Numbered from the stretch's first letter, positions 17,781-28,354 are shown. The stretch is DNA of 64,000 nt from Chitinophagaceae bacterium (GCA_016717285.1 JADKFU010000001.1:186001-250000); one strand, 5' to 3'. Numbers and translations are program-made. Notes: generated from the sequence alone by a model not told the origin.

Positions 17781-20700
17781 TCATGTTACAATGGGCATTT
17801 CAAGACGAACTGATGTGCCTTTTCCTATTTCCGAAGTTATCTCCAACGTGCCGCCAATAGATTTCGCACGTTCTTTCATATTCACCAATCCGTTTCCTGA
17901 ACGGAGTTTCTCTACTTCAAATCCATGTCCGTCATCAGTGATGCTCATAATCATTTTGCCATGTTCTCTCGATAGCTGTATCACCGCATTGACAGCTTTT
18001 GAATATTTTGCCACATTGTTAACTGCTTCTTTAAAGATCAGGTAAAAATCTTTTCTTTTTTCCATTGGTATTATAAAATCTTTCACTTCTTCATCAAGTG
18101 AGATGTTCAGTTCAATATTGCAGGCTTCCAGAATATCTGAAGCGTACTCACGCATGCGAATGAGAATATTACTCAGCTTATCGTTGTTTGGATTCACTGA
18201 CCATACAATCACACTCATGAGTTCCATCGCTTCTTTAGATGCAGTGCTGATGGTCTCAAACAATTCTTCTTCTTTATTATGATGATCACTTCCTTCCTTA
18301 GCCAGTTGGCTCATCATGGAAATGCTGCTGAGTGTGGAACCAATATCATCATGCAGATCTCTTGCAATTTTGCTTCGGATGGAAAAAACTTTTTTGATCT
18401 GGCTGATGCGATAACGGTACAATGCATAAAGCGCAGAAACAATAGCAATGGTGCAAAGTGAATAAAACCACCACGTTTTCCACCAGGGTGGAGTGATGAT
18501 CAGATCAAAAGAAGCGCCTTCATCATTCCAAACGCCATGATTGTTTGCACCTTTCACTTTAAAGGTATAGCAATCCGGAGCTATGTTGGTATACGTTGCG
18601 GTCCTGCTGTTTCCTGCCATTACCCAGTCTTTATCAATTCCCACCAGTTGATATGCATAGGTGTTGGCTTCTGCATCATTATAGTTAAGCGCTGCGAAAT
18701 CGATACTGAAAAAATTCTGGTTATACTTCAACGTCATTTTTTTCGAACGAAGAAATTCGTTTACAAGCTGTGTTTCTTTTCCTGCAAAAATAGATTGATT
18801 GAAAAGTCTGAAATCGGTGATCACTACCGGTGGCACGGTTGTGTTAACGGAAATGCTGTCAGGATAAAAAGATTGAAATCCCTTGTCGCTTCCGAAATAG
18901 AAAAGACCGTCTTTTGCTACGCAACTTGCGTTTTCACTGAAACGATTTGTTTTGAGTCCGTTTTCTACCGAGAATTTTTTTGAATCACCTGTTTCCGGAT
19001 GAAACCTGGTAATACCATGTTGCGAACTGATCCAGAGGTTTCCTTTTTCATCTTCCAGAATGGATGTTACAGAGAGGTCATTACCAGATTGAGGATAACT
19101 CTTAAATTGTTTTGAATGAATATCAAAGGAAAGCAGACCCTGTTCTGTTCCAATCCACAATAACTGCCGGTCATTACTTTCATGAATGAATAGAAACCTC
19201 GAACCTGGCAACGCGTCAACGCTCTGGTACAATTTATTAGTGAGCGTTCTTGCATTGATGCCAAACAAACCGTTGTCGGTAGCTGCCCACACAGTGCCAT
19301 CAGTTGCCGCTTTCAAATGGCGAATGATAAAAGATGGATTCACTTCATCAGGAAGTATACTGTAAAGAACGCGATCGCATTTTTTCGAAAGAGGATCATA
19401 ACGGTTCACACCCATGCCTGTTCCGATCCAGATGTTTCCATCATCATCTTCTTCCAGGGAACTCACCATGTTACTCACTAAGGATTGCATAGTGCTGTTT
19501 TTTTGCAAACTGCTTACATGAGGTTTGTAACCGGGTTGTTGCAAAAACAATTTTTTCTCTTTCTCATCAATAATAAATACCCCAACACTACTTCCAACGT
19601 ACACCGCACCATTCGCAGCAGTGAGCAAAGAAGTAATGTAAATTTTCCGGTTTGCCGAATGCATGTTATCTGATAAGGCAAGTTTTCTGAGTTGTGAATT
19701 AGGTTGTATTATCGCATACAATGTGTCAACATCAAACGAACCTATCCATACAGTTCCATGTGCATCTTCAGCGATAGCACTTACATTTGCTGTGCCGATA
19801 AATGAAGCATGCAATTGGATAACAGCGAATTTTTCCTGTAGCGGATTCCATCTTGATACTCCCTCGTCGGTTCCCACCCAAATACTGTGATCCTTACTTT
19901 CAAAAAAAGTAGTGACACCTCCATTACTCAAACTTCGTTGGTCAACAGGGTTATGGTGATAGTTGACCATATCAGTAATCTGTTGATTTTGTAAAATGCG
20001 AAACCTGTACAATCCATTTTCAAACGTGGAGAGCCAGTAATTTTTCTGCTGATCAATAAAAAGCATGCTGGTGGACCTGATTGTTCCCTTGGTTGCCTTA
20101 CGGACAGCAGATAAAAAGTGTTCAAACACAAATTGCCCTGCTGATACACTCTTTGCCGGAAGCCGGTCAATCATATCAAATTGTGAAATGAGCCAGATGT
20201 TATTCTCACTGTCGCAAAAGATTTTAAAGATATTATTTGAAGCGATGCTGGAGGAATCGAGCGAATCATGAACGTATTGTTTAAATGAAATTGTTTTATT
20301 TGAAATGCTTGTTTCCTGTGTTACATTTAATCCATTGTTGGTTCCAATATATCCTTTACCGTAATGGTCAAAACAAATCGAGGAAACCGTATTGCCTGAT
20401 AAACTGTGCGCATCGGTTGAATCATGAGCGCAATTGATAAAGTTATAAGTTGTAATGCCTTCATGAAGATAGGGAGTCATGATCGACAAGCCGCCATTCA
20501 ATGTTCCTATCCATAAATTCCCTTGAGAGTCTTCGGTAATGGCAAACACTTCATTGCTGCACAATGAATTGACGTTGCGAGGATTATGCAGAAATCTTTC
20601 AAAATCATTCCTGAGGTAATCATATCTGTTGAGCCCGTTGCGTGTTCCAATCCAGAGATTACCATGGCTGTCTTTAAAAATTACATTTACCTCATTGTCT

Positions 20701-20957
20701 GAAATAGAGTGGTTGTTTCCCGCGACGGGCAGGTATCGTTGATAGCTGACACCATCAAATCGAATAAGTCCTTTGTAAGTTCCAAACCAGATAAAGCCCT
20801 CGACATCTTGTGCTATGGATTTTACATATAAGTTTGACGCCTCAAACTCTTTAAGCAGGTTGCTAAAAGCAGACTGATTGACCTGTCCTTTTAAAATATG
20901 ACAGGTAGTAATTAGCAGTACTGCAACAACAAGAAGCCTTTTTCGATTACCAATCAC
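17781..20957 (-). CDS. Propeller-type sensor histidine kinase (HisKA_3)
   Basis: 1058 residues. A short signal/anchor (LLVVAVLLITTCHIL) is followed by two seven-bladed periplasmic propellers built from two-component-regulator repeats (motifs such as DSHGNLWIGTRNGLNRYD, EDDDGNIWIGTG). A Y_Y_Y domain lies near residues 745-820 (YAYQLVGIDKDWV). One transmembrane helix follows at about 830-850 (WWFYSLCTIAIVSALYALY). The cytoplasmic kinase has HisKA_3 with the phospho-His in ARDLHDDIGSTL, and a HATPase with NNVAKYSKA, DDGHGF and GNGLVNMKERA. It is the same class as polysaccharide-sensing kinases of Bacteroidota, but without a REC/AraC fusion. It pairs with the downstream response regulator. Confidence 0.94.
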   Translation of the reverse strand: MIGNRKRLLVVAVLLITTCHILKGQVNQSAFSNLLKEFEASNLYVKSIAQDVEGFIWFGTYKGLIRFDGVSYQRYLPVAGNNHSISDNEVNVIFKDSHGNLWIGTRNGLNRYDYLRNDFERFLHNPRNVNSLCSNEVFAITEDSQGNLWIGTLNGGLSIMTPYLHEGITTYNFINCAHDSTDAHSLSGNTVSSICFDHYGKGYIGTNNGLNVTQETSISNKTISFKQYVHDSLDSSSIASNNIFKIFCDSENNIWLISQFDMIDRLPAKSVSAGQFVFEHFLSAVRKATKGTIRSTSMLFIDQQKNYWLSTFENGLYRFRILQNQQITDMVNYHHNPVDQRSLSNGGVTTFFESKDHSIWVGTDEGVSRWNPLQEKFAVIQLHASFIGTANVSAIAEDAHGTVWIGSFDVDTLYAIIQPNSQLRKLALSDNMHSANRKIYITSLLTAANGAVYVGSSVGVFIIDEKEKKLFLQQPGYKPHVSSLQKNSTMQSLVSNMVSSLEEDDDGNIWIGTGMGVNRYDPLSKKCDRVLYSILPDEVNPSFIIRHLKAATDGTVWAATDNGLFGINARTLTNKLYQSVDALPGSRFLFIHESNDRQLLWIGTEQGLLSFDIHSKQFKSYPQSGNDLSVTSILEDEKGNLWISSQHGITRFHPETGDSKKFSVENGLKTNRFSENASCVAKDGLFYFGSDKGFQSFYPDSISVNTTVPPVVITDFRLFNQSIFAGKETQLVNEFLRSKKMTLKYNQNFFSIDFAALNYNDAEANTYAYQLVGIDKDWVMAGNSRTATYTNIAPDCYTFKVKGANNHGVWNDEGASFDLIITPPWWKTWWFYSLCTIAIVSALYALYRYRISQIKKVFSIRSKIARDLHDDIGSTLSSISMMSQLAKEGSDHHNKEEELFETISTASKEAMELMSVIVWSVNPNNDKLSNILIRMREYASDILEACNIELNISLDEEVKDFIIPMEKRKDFYLIFKEAVNNVAKYSKAVNAVIQLSREHGKMIMSITDDGHGFEVEKLRSGNGLVNMKERAKSIGGTLEITSEIGKGTSVRLEMPIVT

Positions 20958-21096
20958 ACTTTAAGATGCCTTTTGTCGAAGATAATTAATTCAGGGGTGA
21001 TGAAGAATTTTCCAGGAATACAAGAAATGTGGATCAACACGAATGGAAATGCGCATTTCCATTCATTGCATTTGAACTTCCTATCTGTGAATGAAA

Positions 21097-21480
21097 TTAC
21101 TGTGGTGTCCTTATGATGATCTGGCATGTTGATGGGCATGTATAGGCGCCTGAAGCAAAAGCCTGCTGAACAAAAGCGCCGGCATGCCTAAATTTTTTCT
21201 CGCCGTTTCCACTGCTGTCTTTTGTGCTGTCAGCAGGCTCGGCTGGTGACTTCGGAACGTCAGGTGCTGATAATTGATCGCAGGGCGTTTCATATGTCCC
21301 GTCTTCCTTTACCAGGTCAAAGGATGATCCTGCAGGCAAATTAATCGTCAGGTCGGCTCCTTCGGCTAGGTATTTCTGGATATCTTCAGGTTGCACGACA
21401 TAGGTGCAGGATGAAAGCGATGAGACTGCAAAAAAACCTGTCGCGGCAAGCAGGAGTCGGAAAAAAAATAATTTTTTCAT
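21097..21480 (-). CDS. Small putative lipoprotein
   Basis: 127 residues. The signal peptide ends in a lipobox LSSC (Cys25), so it is probably lipid-anchored at the cell envelope. The mature part has no recognised domain. It contains a Pro/Ala/Ser-rich linker (about residues 70-95) and two cysteines near the C-terminus (TCPSTCQ) that could form a disulfide. It lies 139 bp upstream of the sensor kinase on the same strand and could be cotranscribed with it, but no function can be assigned. The 304 bp upstream of it (21481-21784) show no gene or clear structure. Confidence 0.6.
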   Translation of the reverse strand: MKKLFFFRLLLAATGFFAVSSLSSCTYVVQPEDIQKYLAEGADLTINLPAGSSFDLVKEDGTYETPCDQLSAPDVPKSPAEPADSTKDSSGNGEKKFRHAGAFVQQAFASGAYTCPSTCQIIIRTPQ

Positions 21481-21784
21481 GGGTGTTTTGATTTAAGAGT
21501 GTATGAATAAGAAATAAATATAATTAACAATTTCGTGTTGGAGGGATTTTTTTTGTGATATGTCCGTTAGTCTTGCGATTACAACGTAAGTCGAATCTGA
21601 GTTTTAATCGAATGGCGCGTGCTGATTCTTCGCCCTTTTTAACTGATCACATCAAATTCCGGTCAAATTAAAAAGGAAGGTTTCTTCAAGACAATTTTGC
21701 GAAAATGACCCTGCATCGGAAGATTATTTCAATGTGATAATCAGTCTCGGTATAAATGCCTGATTCATAGGTTTCCGTCAGCGT

Positions 21785-22030
21785 TTAAAACCTGATCGGA
21801 AGTTTGAAAGCTGTAGCAAGAACCAAAAAAATTACGTGCAGAGCATTCGCCATCGATTTTCTTTCCCTTGCAGGAAATATGCAATTCGGAGCAACATCCA
21901 TTTGCTGATGACGGACTGCCATCCATTCGCGATCTGAAAAAACATGGAAGGAATTTTCATTTGCTTCCGTAGAAAAATTGTTTTTTTCATACTGAGCTAA
22001 AGGAAGCGGGGAATCTGTTGATGCATTCAT
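21785..22030 (-). CDS. Small hypothetical protein
   Basis: 81 residues, no recognised family. The predicted product is acidic-to-neutral with a hydrophobic C-terminal stretch (ALHVIFLVLATAF). Support is only moderate. An AT-rich leader precedes the ATG, and a CATCTTTG box resembling a -7 element lies about 40 nt upstream on the minus strand. It could be a chance frame. Confidence 0.3.
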   Translation of the reverse strand: MNASTDSPLPLAQYEKNNFSTEANENSFHVFSDREWMAVRHQQMDVAPNCIFPARERKSMANALHVIFLVLATAFKLPIRF

Positions 22031-22095
22031 TTTGCAATTGTTTTAAAAAGTGGTTAAGAATTTTTCCTTCACAAAGATGCGATGACCCTTTGCTC

Positions 22096-22335
22096 AAATC
22101 AATCCCATAATGATGGGACTAAAGTGTAAGGATTGAATGTTGTCAGTTTCATTTGTTGATTGAATAGTAGTCCATAATAAATCCGGTCAACAATATGTGA
22201 TCTTGTTGACCGGAAACCTCACCCAAACTTCCCATGACTGTTTTTTATATAGAGACGCGCATGTAACGCGGAATATTTATGCGAATTGATGACGTCGCAA
22301 AGTTAGGTGCTCCGAAAAGGGAAATCAATCCCATA
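22096..22335. repeat. Exact 14-bp direct repeat AAATCAATCCCATA (two copies)
   Basis: Copies at 22096-22109 and 22322-22335, 226 bp apart in the gene-free stretch before glyS (22031-22599). The first copy runs into an inverted repeat CCCAT-AATG-ATGGG (22104-22117). It could be a pair of regulator sites; no partner is known. The rest of this gap holds the repeat cluster listed next and no gene I can support. Confidence 0.45.
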
Positions 22336-22355
22336 TTAGTGGACGTGCAGTTGAG

Positions 22356-22426
22356 TGAAAGTAGTGAGTAGTGAGTAAGGAGTAGTGAGTAGTGAGTAGT
22401 GAGTAATGTCCTTAGTCGTTAGTGAT
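22356..22426. repeat. GTAGTGA-type heptamer repeat cluster upstream of glyS
   Basis: Tandem GTGAGTA/GTAGTGA units from about 22356 to 22405, followed by a CCTTAGTCGTTAGT block. It belongs to the same families as the clusters at 1.8, 8.8, 24.1 and 31.3 kb. Here no coding sequence ends into it. Confidence 0.8.
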
Positions 22427-22586
22427 CGCTCTTGAGTTATGCCAAAATATGAATGTATATGCTGATGAACTCTTGTGTTAATTGCTGCAGTACCAATGCC
22501 AATTTGCTGACAATTCAGTACGAACGACTCAGGGAATAAGATCTGGCGCGATGGCGAGCAATAGCGCAATTTTAAATTTCCACCAT

Positions 22587-22594
22587 TACCTTTG
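22587..22594 (+). promoter_or_regulatory. -7 element TACCTTTG immediately before glyS
   Basis: A perfect TAnnTTTG box that ends 5 nt before the ATG at 22600. The predicted transcript would start at or next to the start codon, implying a leaderless or nearly leaderless mRNA. No clear -33 TTG was seen. Confidence 0.5.
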
Positions 22595-22599
22595 TCGCT

Positions 22600-24155
22600 A
22601 TGGCAGAACAGAAAGATTTATTCAGAGATATCATTTCCCATTGTAAAGAGTATGGATTCATTTTTCCGTCAAGCGAGATTTATGACGGTCTGAGTGCTGT
22701 ATATGACTATGGCGAATATGGAGTGGAACTCAAGAAAAATATCAGGGAATATTGGTGGCGCTCCATGGTGCAACTGCGCGACAATGTAGTTGGTATTGAT
22801 GCTTCTATTTTCATGCATCCAACCACCTGGAAAGCCAGTGGCCATGTTGATGCCTTCAACGATCCGATGATCGATAACAAAGATTCAAAGAAACGTTATC
22901 GTGCCGACAATCTGATTGAAGATTACCTCGCGAGGCTGGAAGCAAAAGTGGAAAAGGAAGTGGAGAAAGCAAGAGGCCGTTTTGGAGAATCTTTTGATGA
23001 AGTACAATTCCGCACTACAAATCCGCGGGTACTGGAAAACCAACAAAAGATTGATTCGATCAATGCAAAGATGAAAGCTGCGTTGGAAGAGAATGATATG
23101 GCTGCTATGCGCCAGATTATTGTGGATTGTGATATTGCAGATCCGATAAGTGGCACCCGCAACTGGACAGAAGTTCGCCAGTTTAACCTGATGTTTTCTA
23201 CGCAGGTGGGTTCAATCGCTGAAGAAGCCAGCACAGTTTATCTGCGGCCAGAAACAGCGCAGGGCATCTTTGTAAATTTTCTGAATGTGCAGAAAACAGG
23301 CAGGATGAAAATTCCCTTTGGCATCGCGCAAACAGGAAAGGCTTTCCGGAATGAAATTGTCGCACGTCAGTTTGTATTCCGCATGCGCGAGTTCGAACAA
23401 ATGGAGATGCAGTTTTTATTAAACCCGGAACTGAAGACAACTGGTATGAACACTGGAAACAAACGCGCATGCAATGGCATCTGGCCCTTGGCTTTTCTGA
23501 ATCGAATTATCGTTTTCATGATCACCTGAAACTCGCGCATTACGCGAAAGCTGCTTGTGATATTGAGTTTAAATTCCCGTTCGGTTTTAAAGAACTCGAG
23601 GGCATTCATTCGCGCAGTGATTTTGATCTGAGTCAGCATGAAAAATTTTCAGGCAAGAAATTGCAATACTTTGATCCGGAGCTGAATGAAAATTATGTGC
23701 CCTATGTAATTGAAACATCTATTGGTCTGGATCGCATGTTCCTGGCAACCATCGCTGCTTCCTACCGTGAAGAACAGGTTCCAACCGCCGTTGAAGGTGA
23801 AGAAGCAACACGCGTGGTGCTCAATATTCCACCTTGCCTTGCACCTATTAAAGTAGCAGTATTGCCATTGATGAAGAAAGATGGTTTGCCTGAAAAGGCG
23901 CTGGAGATATTTAATTTACTGAAGCATCAGCAAATGTGTCATTACGAAGAAAAGGATTCTATCGGAAGAAGATACCGCCGCATGGATGCAATCGGCACTC
24001 CTTATTGTATTACTGTTGATCATCAGACACTGGAAGACAACACCGTTACCATCCGTGAACGCGATACGATGAAACAGGATCGCATTGCTATTTCAGCAGT
24101 GGAGAAAGTGGTGGGGGAAAGAGTGAAGTGGCCGGGAGGAGTGAGTGGTGAGTAG
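22600..24155 (+). CDS. glyS: Glycyl-tRNA synthetase (class II, homodimeric type), frameshifted in this sequence
   Basis: Charges tRNA-Gly. Frame 1 (22600-23529) supplies the N-terminal catalytic part: SSEIYDGLSAVYDYGEYG, the long insertion, TVYLRPETAQGIFVNF and AFRNEI with motif 2 (REFEQMEMQF). Frame 3 continues from about 23419 with GTEDNWYEHWKQTRMQWH, SIGLDRMFLA (motif 3) and the anticodon-binding domain to 24155. The break is a missing T in the T5 run at 23413-23417. Adding one T restores QFFIKPGTEDNW. As a sole essential synthetase in view, a sequencing deletion is likelier than true inactivation. The restored protein is about 518 residues. The C-terminus runs into a GTGAGTA repeat that provides the TAG stop. 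Confidence 0.93.
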
Positions 24156-24290
24156 TGAGTTGAAGTCGTTAGTCGTTAGTCCTAAATCGTTAGTAAATTG
24201 GTAATCGAAACAACAGTGATTGGTCTGTCATTGTGATCATTTTCACAATTCACAATTCTTAATACCTAATTTCTAATTTTCAATTCTCAA
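24139..24290. repeat. Short tandem repeat clusters between glyS and the PKD/T9SS gene
   Basis: At the glyS end there are GTGAGTG/GTGAGTA and CGTTAGT units (about 24139-24190), the first of which contain the glyS stop. At the other side, AATTCTTAATACCTAATTTC-like units (about 24247-24288) contain the TGA stop of the convergent T9SS gene. The gap of two convergent genes is thus bounded on both sides by repeat families. Confidence 0.75.
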
Positions 24291-26964
24291 TCACCAGCTT
24301 CTTATACTCCACGCCATCTTTTCTTTTCAACTGCATCAAATACACTCCGGCCGCAAGCTGATTTCTATCAAAATCTATTTCGTGTTTGCCTGTACTATAA
24401 TACTGGTTTGTGATGGTGCTGATCTTTCTTCCATCCACATTAAAAAGTGAAATCATTACATCGGAAGGCTTGGCGAGATCAAATGAAATGATGCCGGATT
24501 GGTACAACGGATTTGGAAAAACATTCCAATCAGTTGCAGCTTGTGGCTCATTAGTGTATACACCTACTACCGTTACTTTATGACAAACAGTGTCCAGCGT
24601 GCAGCCGTCTGTCACCATCAGGCAAACATTATAGACACCATCTTCAGGAAAAACATGAACCGGATTTTGTTGGGTTGAATAAGTGCCATCATTAAAAAAC
24701 CAATCCCATGAATTGGCGGTTGCCGAAGATTGATCACTGAAGAAAGCGGTATCGACAGATTGCGTAAATGCAAAACCTGATTCGAAATCCGGACATCCGA
24801 TTTCTATTTCCTGGCAACTGGTATCGCTGCCACATTCATTTTTGCGATCAGGCAAATTTCAAATGTTCCTCCGGATGTGTAAGTATGTGTTGGATTGGAA
24901 GTGGCATCTGTATCACCATCGCCAAACATCCATAGCCATTCATCTGTATAAAGCGATTCATCGATAAAATTAAAAGTGAAAGGGTCGGTAGTAAAGTAAC
25001 TGTATCCCGCAACCGGCAATACACAAATGTCAATGGTCTGGCAAGAAGTATCAGTTCCGCAGGCATCGGTAATAATAAGACATACTTCGAAAGTTCCGCT
25101 CTCTGTATAAGCATGCTGCGGATTTTTTTCGGTAGAAGTGCCCCCATCGCCAAATGTCCAGTACCATGAATCGGACGTTGGTGAAGTGGTGGTGAAAGTC
25201 ACTGTTCCGCCATCATCAACAAATTCAAATTGTGAAACGGTTTCACCTACGCAAATGGTAACTGTTTCACAATAGGTGTTTTCGGAACAACCCTCATCAA
25301 TAGCAGTAAGGCAGACTGTATAGCTTCCATTCATTAAATAGGTGTGCGAAGGGTTTTCATCCGTAGTTGAATCGCCGTCTCCAAATGTCCAGTTCCATTG
25401 ACTGGCATTTGACGAGGTATTGCTGAAGTTCACGATTCCATTGTCAGCAGTATAAGTAAAGGATGCAACGGCAGGACTTCCGCAGATATAAATTGTGGTG
25501 CAAAAAGTATCCGGTAAACAGGAAGAAGCTTGTGAAATCAGGCATACTTCATAAGCACCTGTTGCTGCATATTCATGAACCGGATGTTTTTGATTGGATA
25601 TGAGTCCGTCGCCAAAACTCCATTGCCAGTCTGTCGCGCTTACAGAGTTATTATCGAAGGTGACAATATTGCCATCAACAGTATAAGAAAATGATGCATA
25701 CGTTGCACAGGTGGGTATGAGCTTCACAACCCACCAATCATAATTGCCATGATTTCCGGTTACATATTCGTCCGTGGAATTGGTGTATCCTGTAATAAGG
25801 TAACTGGTGTCTGCAGTGAGTAGGCTGGCAGTGCTTCGATCGTTGAGTGTACCGCCAAGGCACAACTGCCAGTTAAGTGTACCATCAGCTTCTGCTTCAA
25901 CGGCCCAAATATCATCACCCCCAATGTGGCAGTTAAGATCACCCGATACAGGTGAAGCTGTAGAAGGCACAATGATGTAGCGGTTCACGGTATTTTTAAA
26001 CATAGGACCGCCATACTCAGTATCAGATCCACCAAAATCAAAGTCTGAAAGTAATACACCATTCAAATCAGTAGTAAAATTCCATGCGTTCTGATCGGTT
26101 CCATTGGTGATCCAGCCTGATATTACATAATTGCCGTTGCTATTTTCTGTAAGCTCTGTAATTCCATCGTTACTGGTATCTCCATAACACTGCGTCCATT
26201 GAAAATTGCCGGTCTTGCCGACTTTCACCAGCCAGGCATCCGAACCTCCATGATTCAAACTATCCACATTACCATCATTTGAAAAAGTATAACCACCTAA
26301 CAGGAATCCTCCGGATAAGACCGGAATAATCGTAGTATAGGCATCTTCCTCATGTCCGCCCTTCGCTTTGTTATCCAATAGCACTCCACTTTGATCGATG
26401 GAAATCAGCCAGGCATCGCCATTGTCTTTATAGCTCGTTACATCCCCGTCAATTGAGAAGGTCTGACCGATTACAAAATAGCCGCTGTCTGATACAGCAA
26501 TATCGTAAGCAATATCATCGCTGCTTCCACCATATGTCTTTTCCCAAATCAGGTTGCCGGTAATGCCAATGCCGCATACCCAAAAATCTGTCATACCATG
26601 ATTCAGTGTTACATCGCCATCATCTGAAGCTGTTTCACCACATACCACATAACCTGAACCGCTCACTACGATGGATCTGAAGATATCTACACCGGAGCCA
26701 CCATATGTTTTTTTGCCAGAGAATGCCACCATCAGGATCGGTTTTCACCAGCCAGGCATCAGAGTTACCATGATTAAAAGTGACATCGCCATCAGTGGAA
26801 TTGGTAAACCCGCAAACCAAATATCCGCCATCACTGGTTTGTATGGAAGAATAGGCACGGTCAATAGCAGTACCGCCATAGCATTTTGCCCATTCCACAG
26901 CAGGCGTTTGAGCATGCAGGAGTTGAACGATGAGTATACTGAAGCATGTAAAATATAATTTCAT
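24280..26964 (-). CDS. Secreted PKD-repeat protein with T9SS sorting tail, frameshifted twice
   Basis: One gene in three frames. Piece 1 (26964 to about 26710) has a signal peptide MKLYFTCFSILIVQLLHAQ and a repeat of the type WAKCYGGTAIDRAYSS. Piece 2 has more YGGSxxD…GGYxxxG repeats, about seven propeller-like copies, then PKD domains with WxFGDG cores. Piece 3 carries the last PKD domain (WDWFFNDGTYSTQQNP) and a T9SS type A tail (NVFPNPLYQSG to KKLVIEN). The first break is one extra base in T7 at 26708-26714; the second is a missing base in T5 at 24839-24843. Correcting both gives a continuous protein of about 894 residues. Likely an adhesin-like outer-surface protein. Confidence 0.85.
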
Positions 26965-27118
26965 AAAGTTGAAAATTTAGTGATTTGTACTGATACGCAA
27001 AGATCATGAACTTTAAACGTCTGCCGCAATTTAATTTGCTTTTTAACAGACAACTTCACTTAAGTTATCCACGTCTTTTAGTGATTAAATGCAGTTATGA
27101 AAATTGACCTTAATTTAA

Positions 27119-27286
27119 GGTGCAGACCAAATTGTCGCTAAATGGAACCGTCATGCCGAATTTATTTTCCGAAGGATCCTGCGGGCGGCATCTCTGCTAA
27201 ATTGAGATATCCCGAAATAAATTCGGGATGACAGCTTTGATTTTACTTTTTTTTCCAAACATCAATGCGACAATTTGGTGTGCACC
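27119..27286. repeat. MITE-like palindromic element
   Basis: 168 bp bounded by 20-bp terminal inverted repeats (27119-27138 and 27267-27286) that differ at one position. Nested inside is a second inverted repeat of about 22 bp (27150-27171 and 27211-27232; core CGAATTTATTT / AAATAAATTCGG). No coding capacity. It lies in the 386-bp gap between the divergent T9SS gene and the small lipoprotein gene; the rest of this gap shows nothing clear. Confidence 0.8.
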
Positions 27287-27350
27287 CCTTATCATATCAT
27301 GAAGTTTTTAGAAAGCATTATTGGTAAATTTACACAAAGAAATATTTTTT

Positions 27351-27737
27351 ATGAATCTCAGGAGCTTTTTGATTTTAACATTCATTTTCTTCATGTTTTG
27401 TTCATGCGGAAAAGAAGAGGCGAAAGATATGGTGACGCATGTGCACAATGCGACTATCAAAGTGAATGTTTACCATCAGCAAGACGGCGTAAACGGAGAA
27501 ATTATTTATACACCTGTCAACGGAGCAATAGCGGAAGTATATAAAACTGAATATGATCGTGATAACAGTCTGGATGTTGTAGTTTATCACTTTACAGACT
27601 CCAGTGGTTTGGCTGTTTTTACCGGACTTCAGGAGGACTATTATTACCTCCGGGTTTCACATCTATCTTACGGTACCTTACTCGATCAAACTGCAACTCC
27701 TGATGGCAGTGTGAGTTTGATGCAATTTGATTTTTAA
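27351..27737 (+). CDS. Small lipoprotein with a carboxypeptidase-regulatory-like fold
   Basis: The start is set at 27351, giving a lipoprotein signal peptide MNLRSFLILTFIFFMFCSCG with lipobox Cys at residue 19; the longer frame from 27321 would spoil it. The mature protein (about 110 residues) looks all-beta. The segment GAIAEVYKTEYD…VVVYHFTDSSGLAVFTGLQEDYYYLRV fits a CarboxypepD_reg-like or transthyretin-like domain, but this is an inference from pattern. Probably exposed at the outer membrane. It converges with gmk, 50 bp apart. Confidence 0.65.
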   Translation: MNLRSFLILTFIFFMFCSCGKEEAKDMVTHVHNATIKVNVYHQQDGVNGEIIYTPVNGAIAEVYKTEYDRDNSLDVVVYHFTDSSGLAVFTGLQEDYYYLRVSHLSYGTLLDQTATPDGSVSLMQFDF

Positions 27738-27787
27738 CGGAAGCGGGAAAACTGCCGTAAATATTTTTTCTTATTGCAGAAGTGCTG

Positions 27788-28354
27788 TTAAGAAAACAAA
27801 AACTTGTCCGTGATAGCTATCGCCTGCCGGAGTGCATCAGGCAATGAATCATTCACTATCGTCTCATCGAAGTAAGATTCAAACTGCAATTCAGACTGCG
27901 CTTTTGTAATACGTTCTTCAATACGTTCCTGTGTTTCAGTAGCCCTGCTGCGAAGCCGCTCCAATAAAATTTCAATGGAAGGAGGTTTGATAAAAAGTGT
28001 AAGCGCTTGCTCTCCATATTGCTTTTTCAGGTTGATCGCCCCTTTCACGTCCACATCAAACAGTACATCTTTACCTGATTTCCATATCGACTCGATTTCA
28101 TCTTTGAGCGTTCCGTAAAATGTGCCTTTGTAAACTTCTTCCCATTCTACAAAAGACTGGTTGTCGATGCGCTGCCGGAATTGTTCATCTGAAAGAAAAT
28201 AATAATCCCTGCCATGCACTTCATCAGGCCGGCGCTGGCGTGTGGTAGCAGATACAGAAAATTCGAGCATGGGATAACTGTCCAGCAGATGCCTGGCGAT
28301 CGTGGTTTTTCCGGCGCCCGATGGCGCGGTGATTACAATCAGTTTCCCGCTCAT
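27788..28354 (-). CDS. gmk: Guanylate kinase
   Basis: 188 residues. Phosphorylates GMP to GDP in the cytoplasm. It starts GKLIVITAPSGAGKTT (P-loop at residues 10-17), has SATTRQRRPDEVHGRDYYF for GMP binding, FVEWEEVYKGTFYGT, and DVDVKGAINLKKQY. The lid and C-terminal region (RLRSRATETQERIEERI…) are normal. Full length, no anomaly. Confidence 0.97.
   Translation of the reverse strand: MSGKLIVITAPSGAGKTTIARHLLDSYPMLEFSVSATTRQRRPDEVHGRDYYFLSDEQFRQRIDNQSFVEWEEVYKGTFYGTLKDEIESIWKSGKDVLFDVDVKGAINLKKQYGEQALTLFIKPPSIEILLERLRSRATETQERIEERITKAQSELQFESYFDETIVNDSLPDALRQAIAITDKFLFS

Noticed and set aside
17781..20957. Hybrid two-component system with fused receiver and AraC domain
   Set aside because: The protein ends after the HATPase domain; the regulator is a separate LuxR-type protein encoded next to it.
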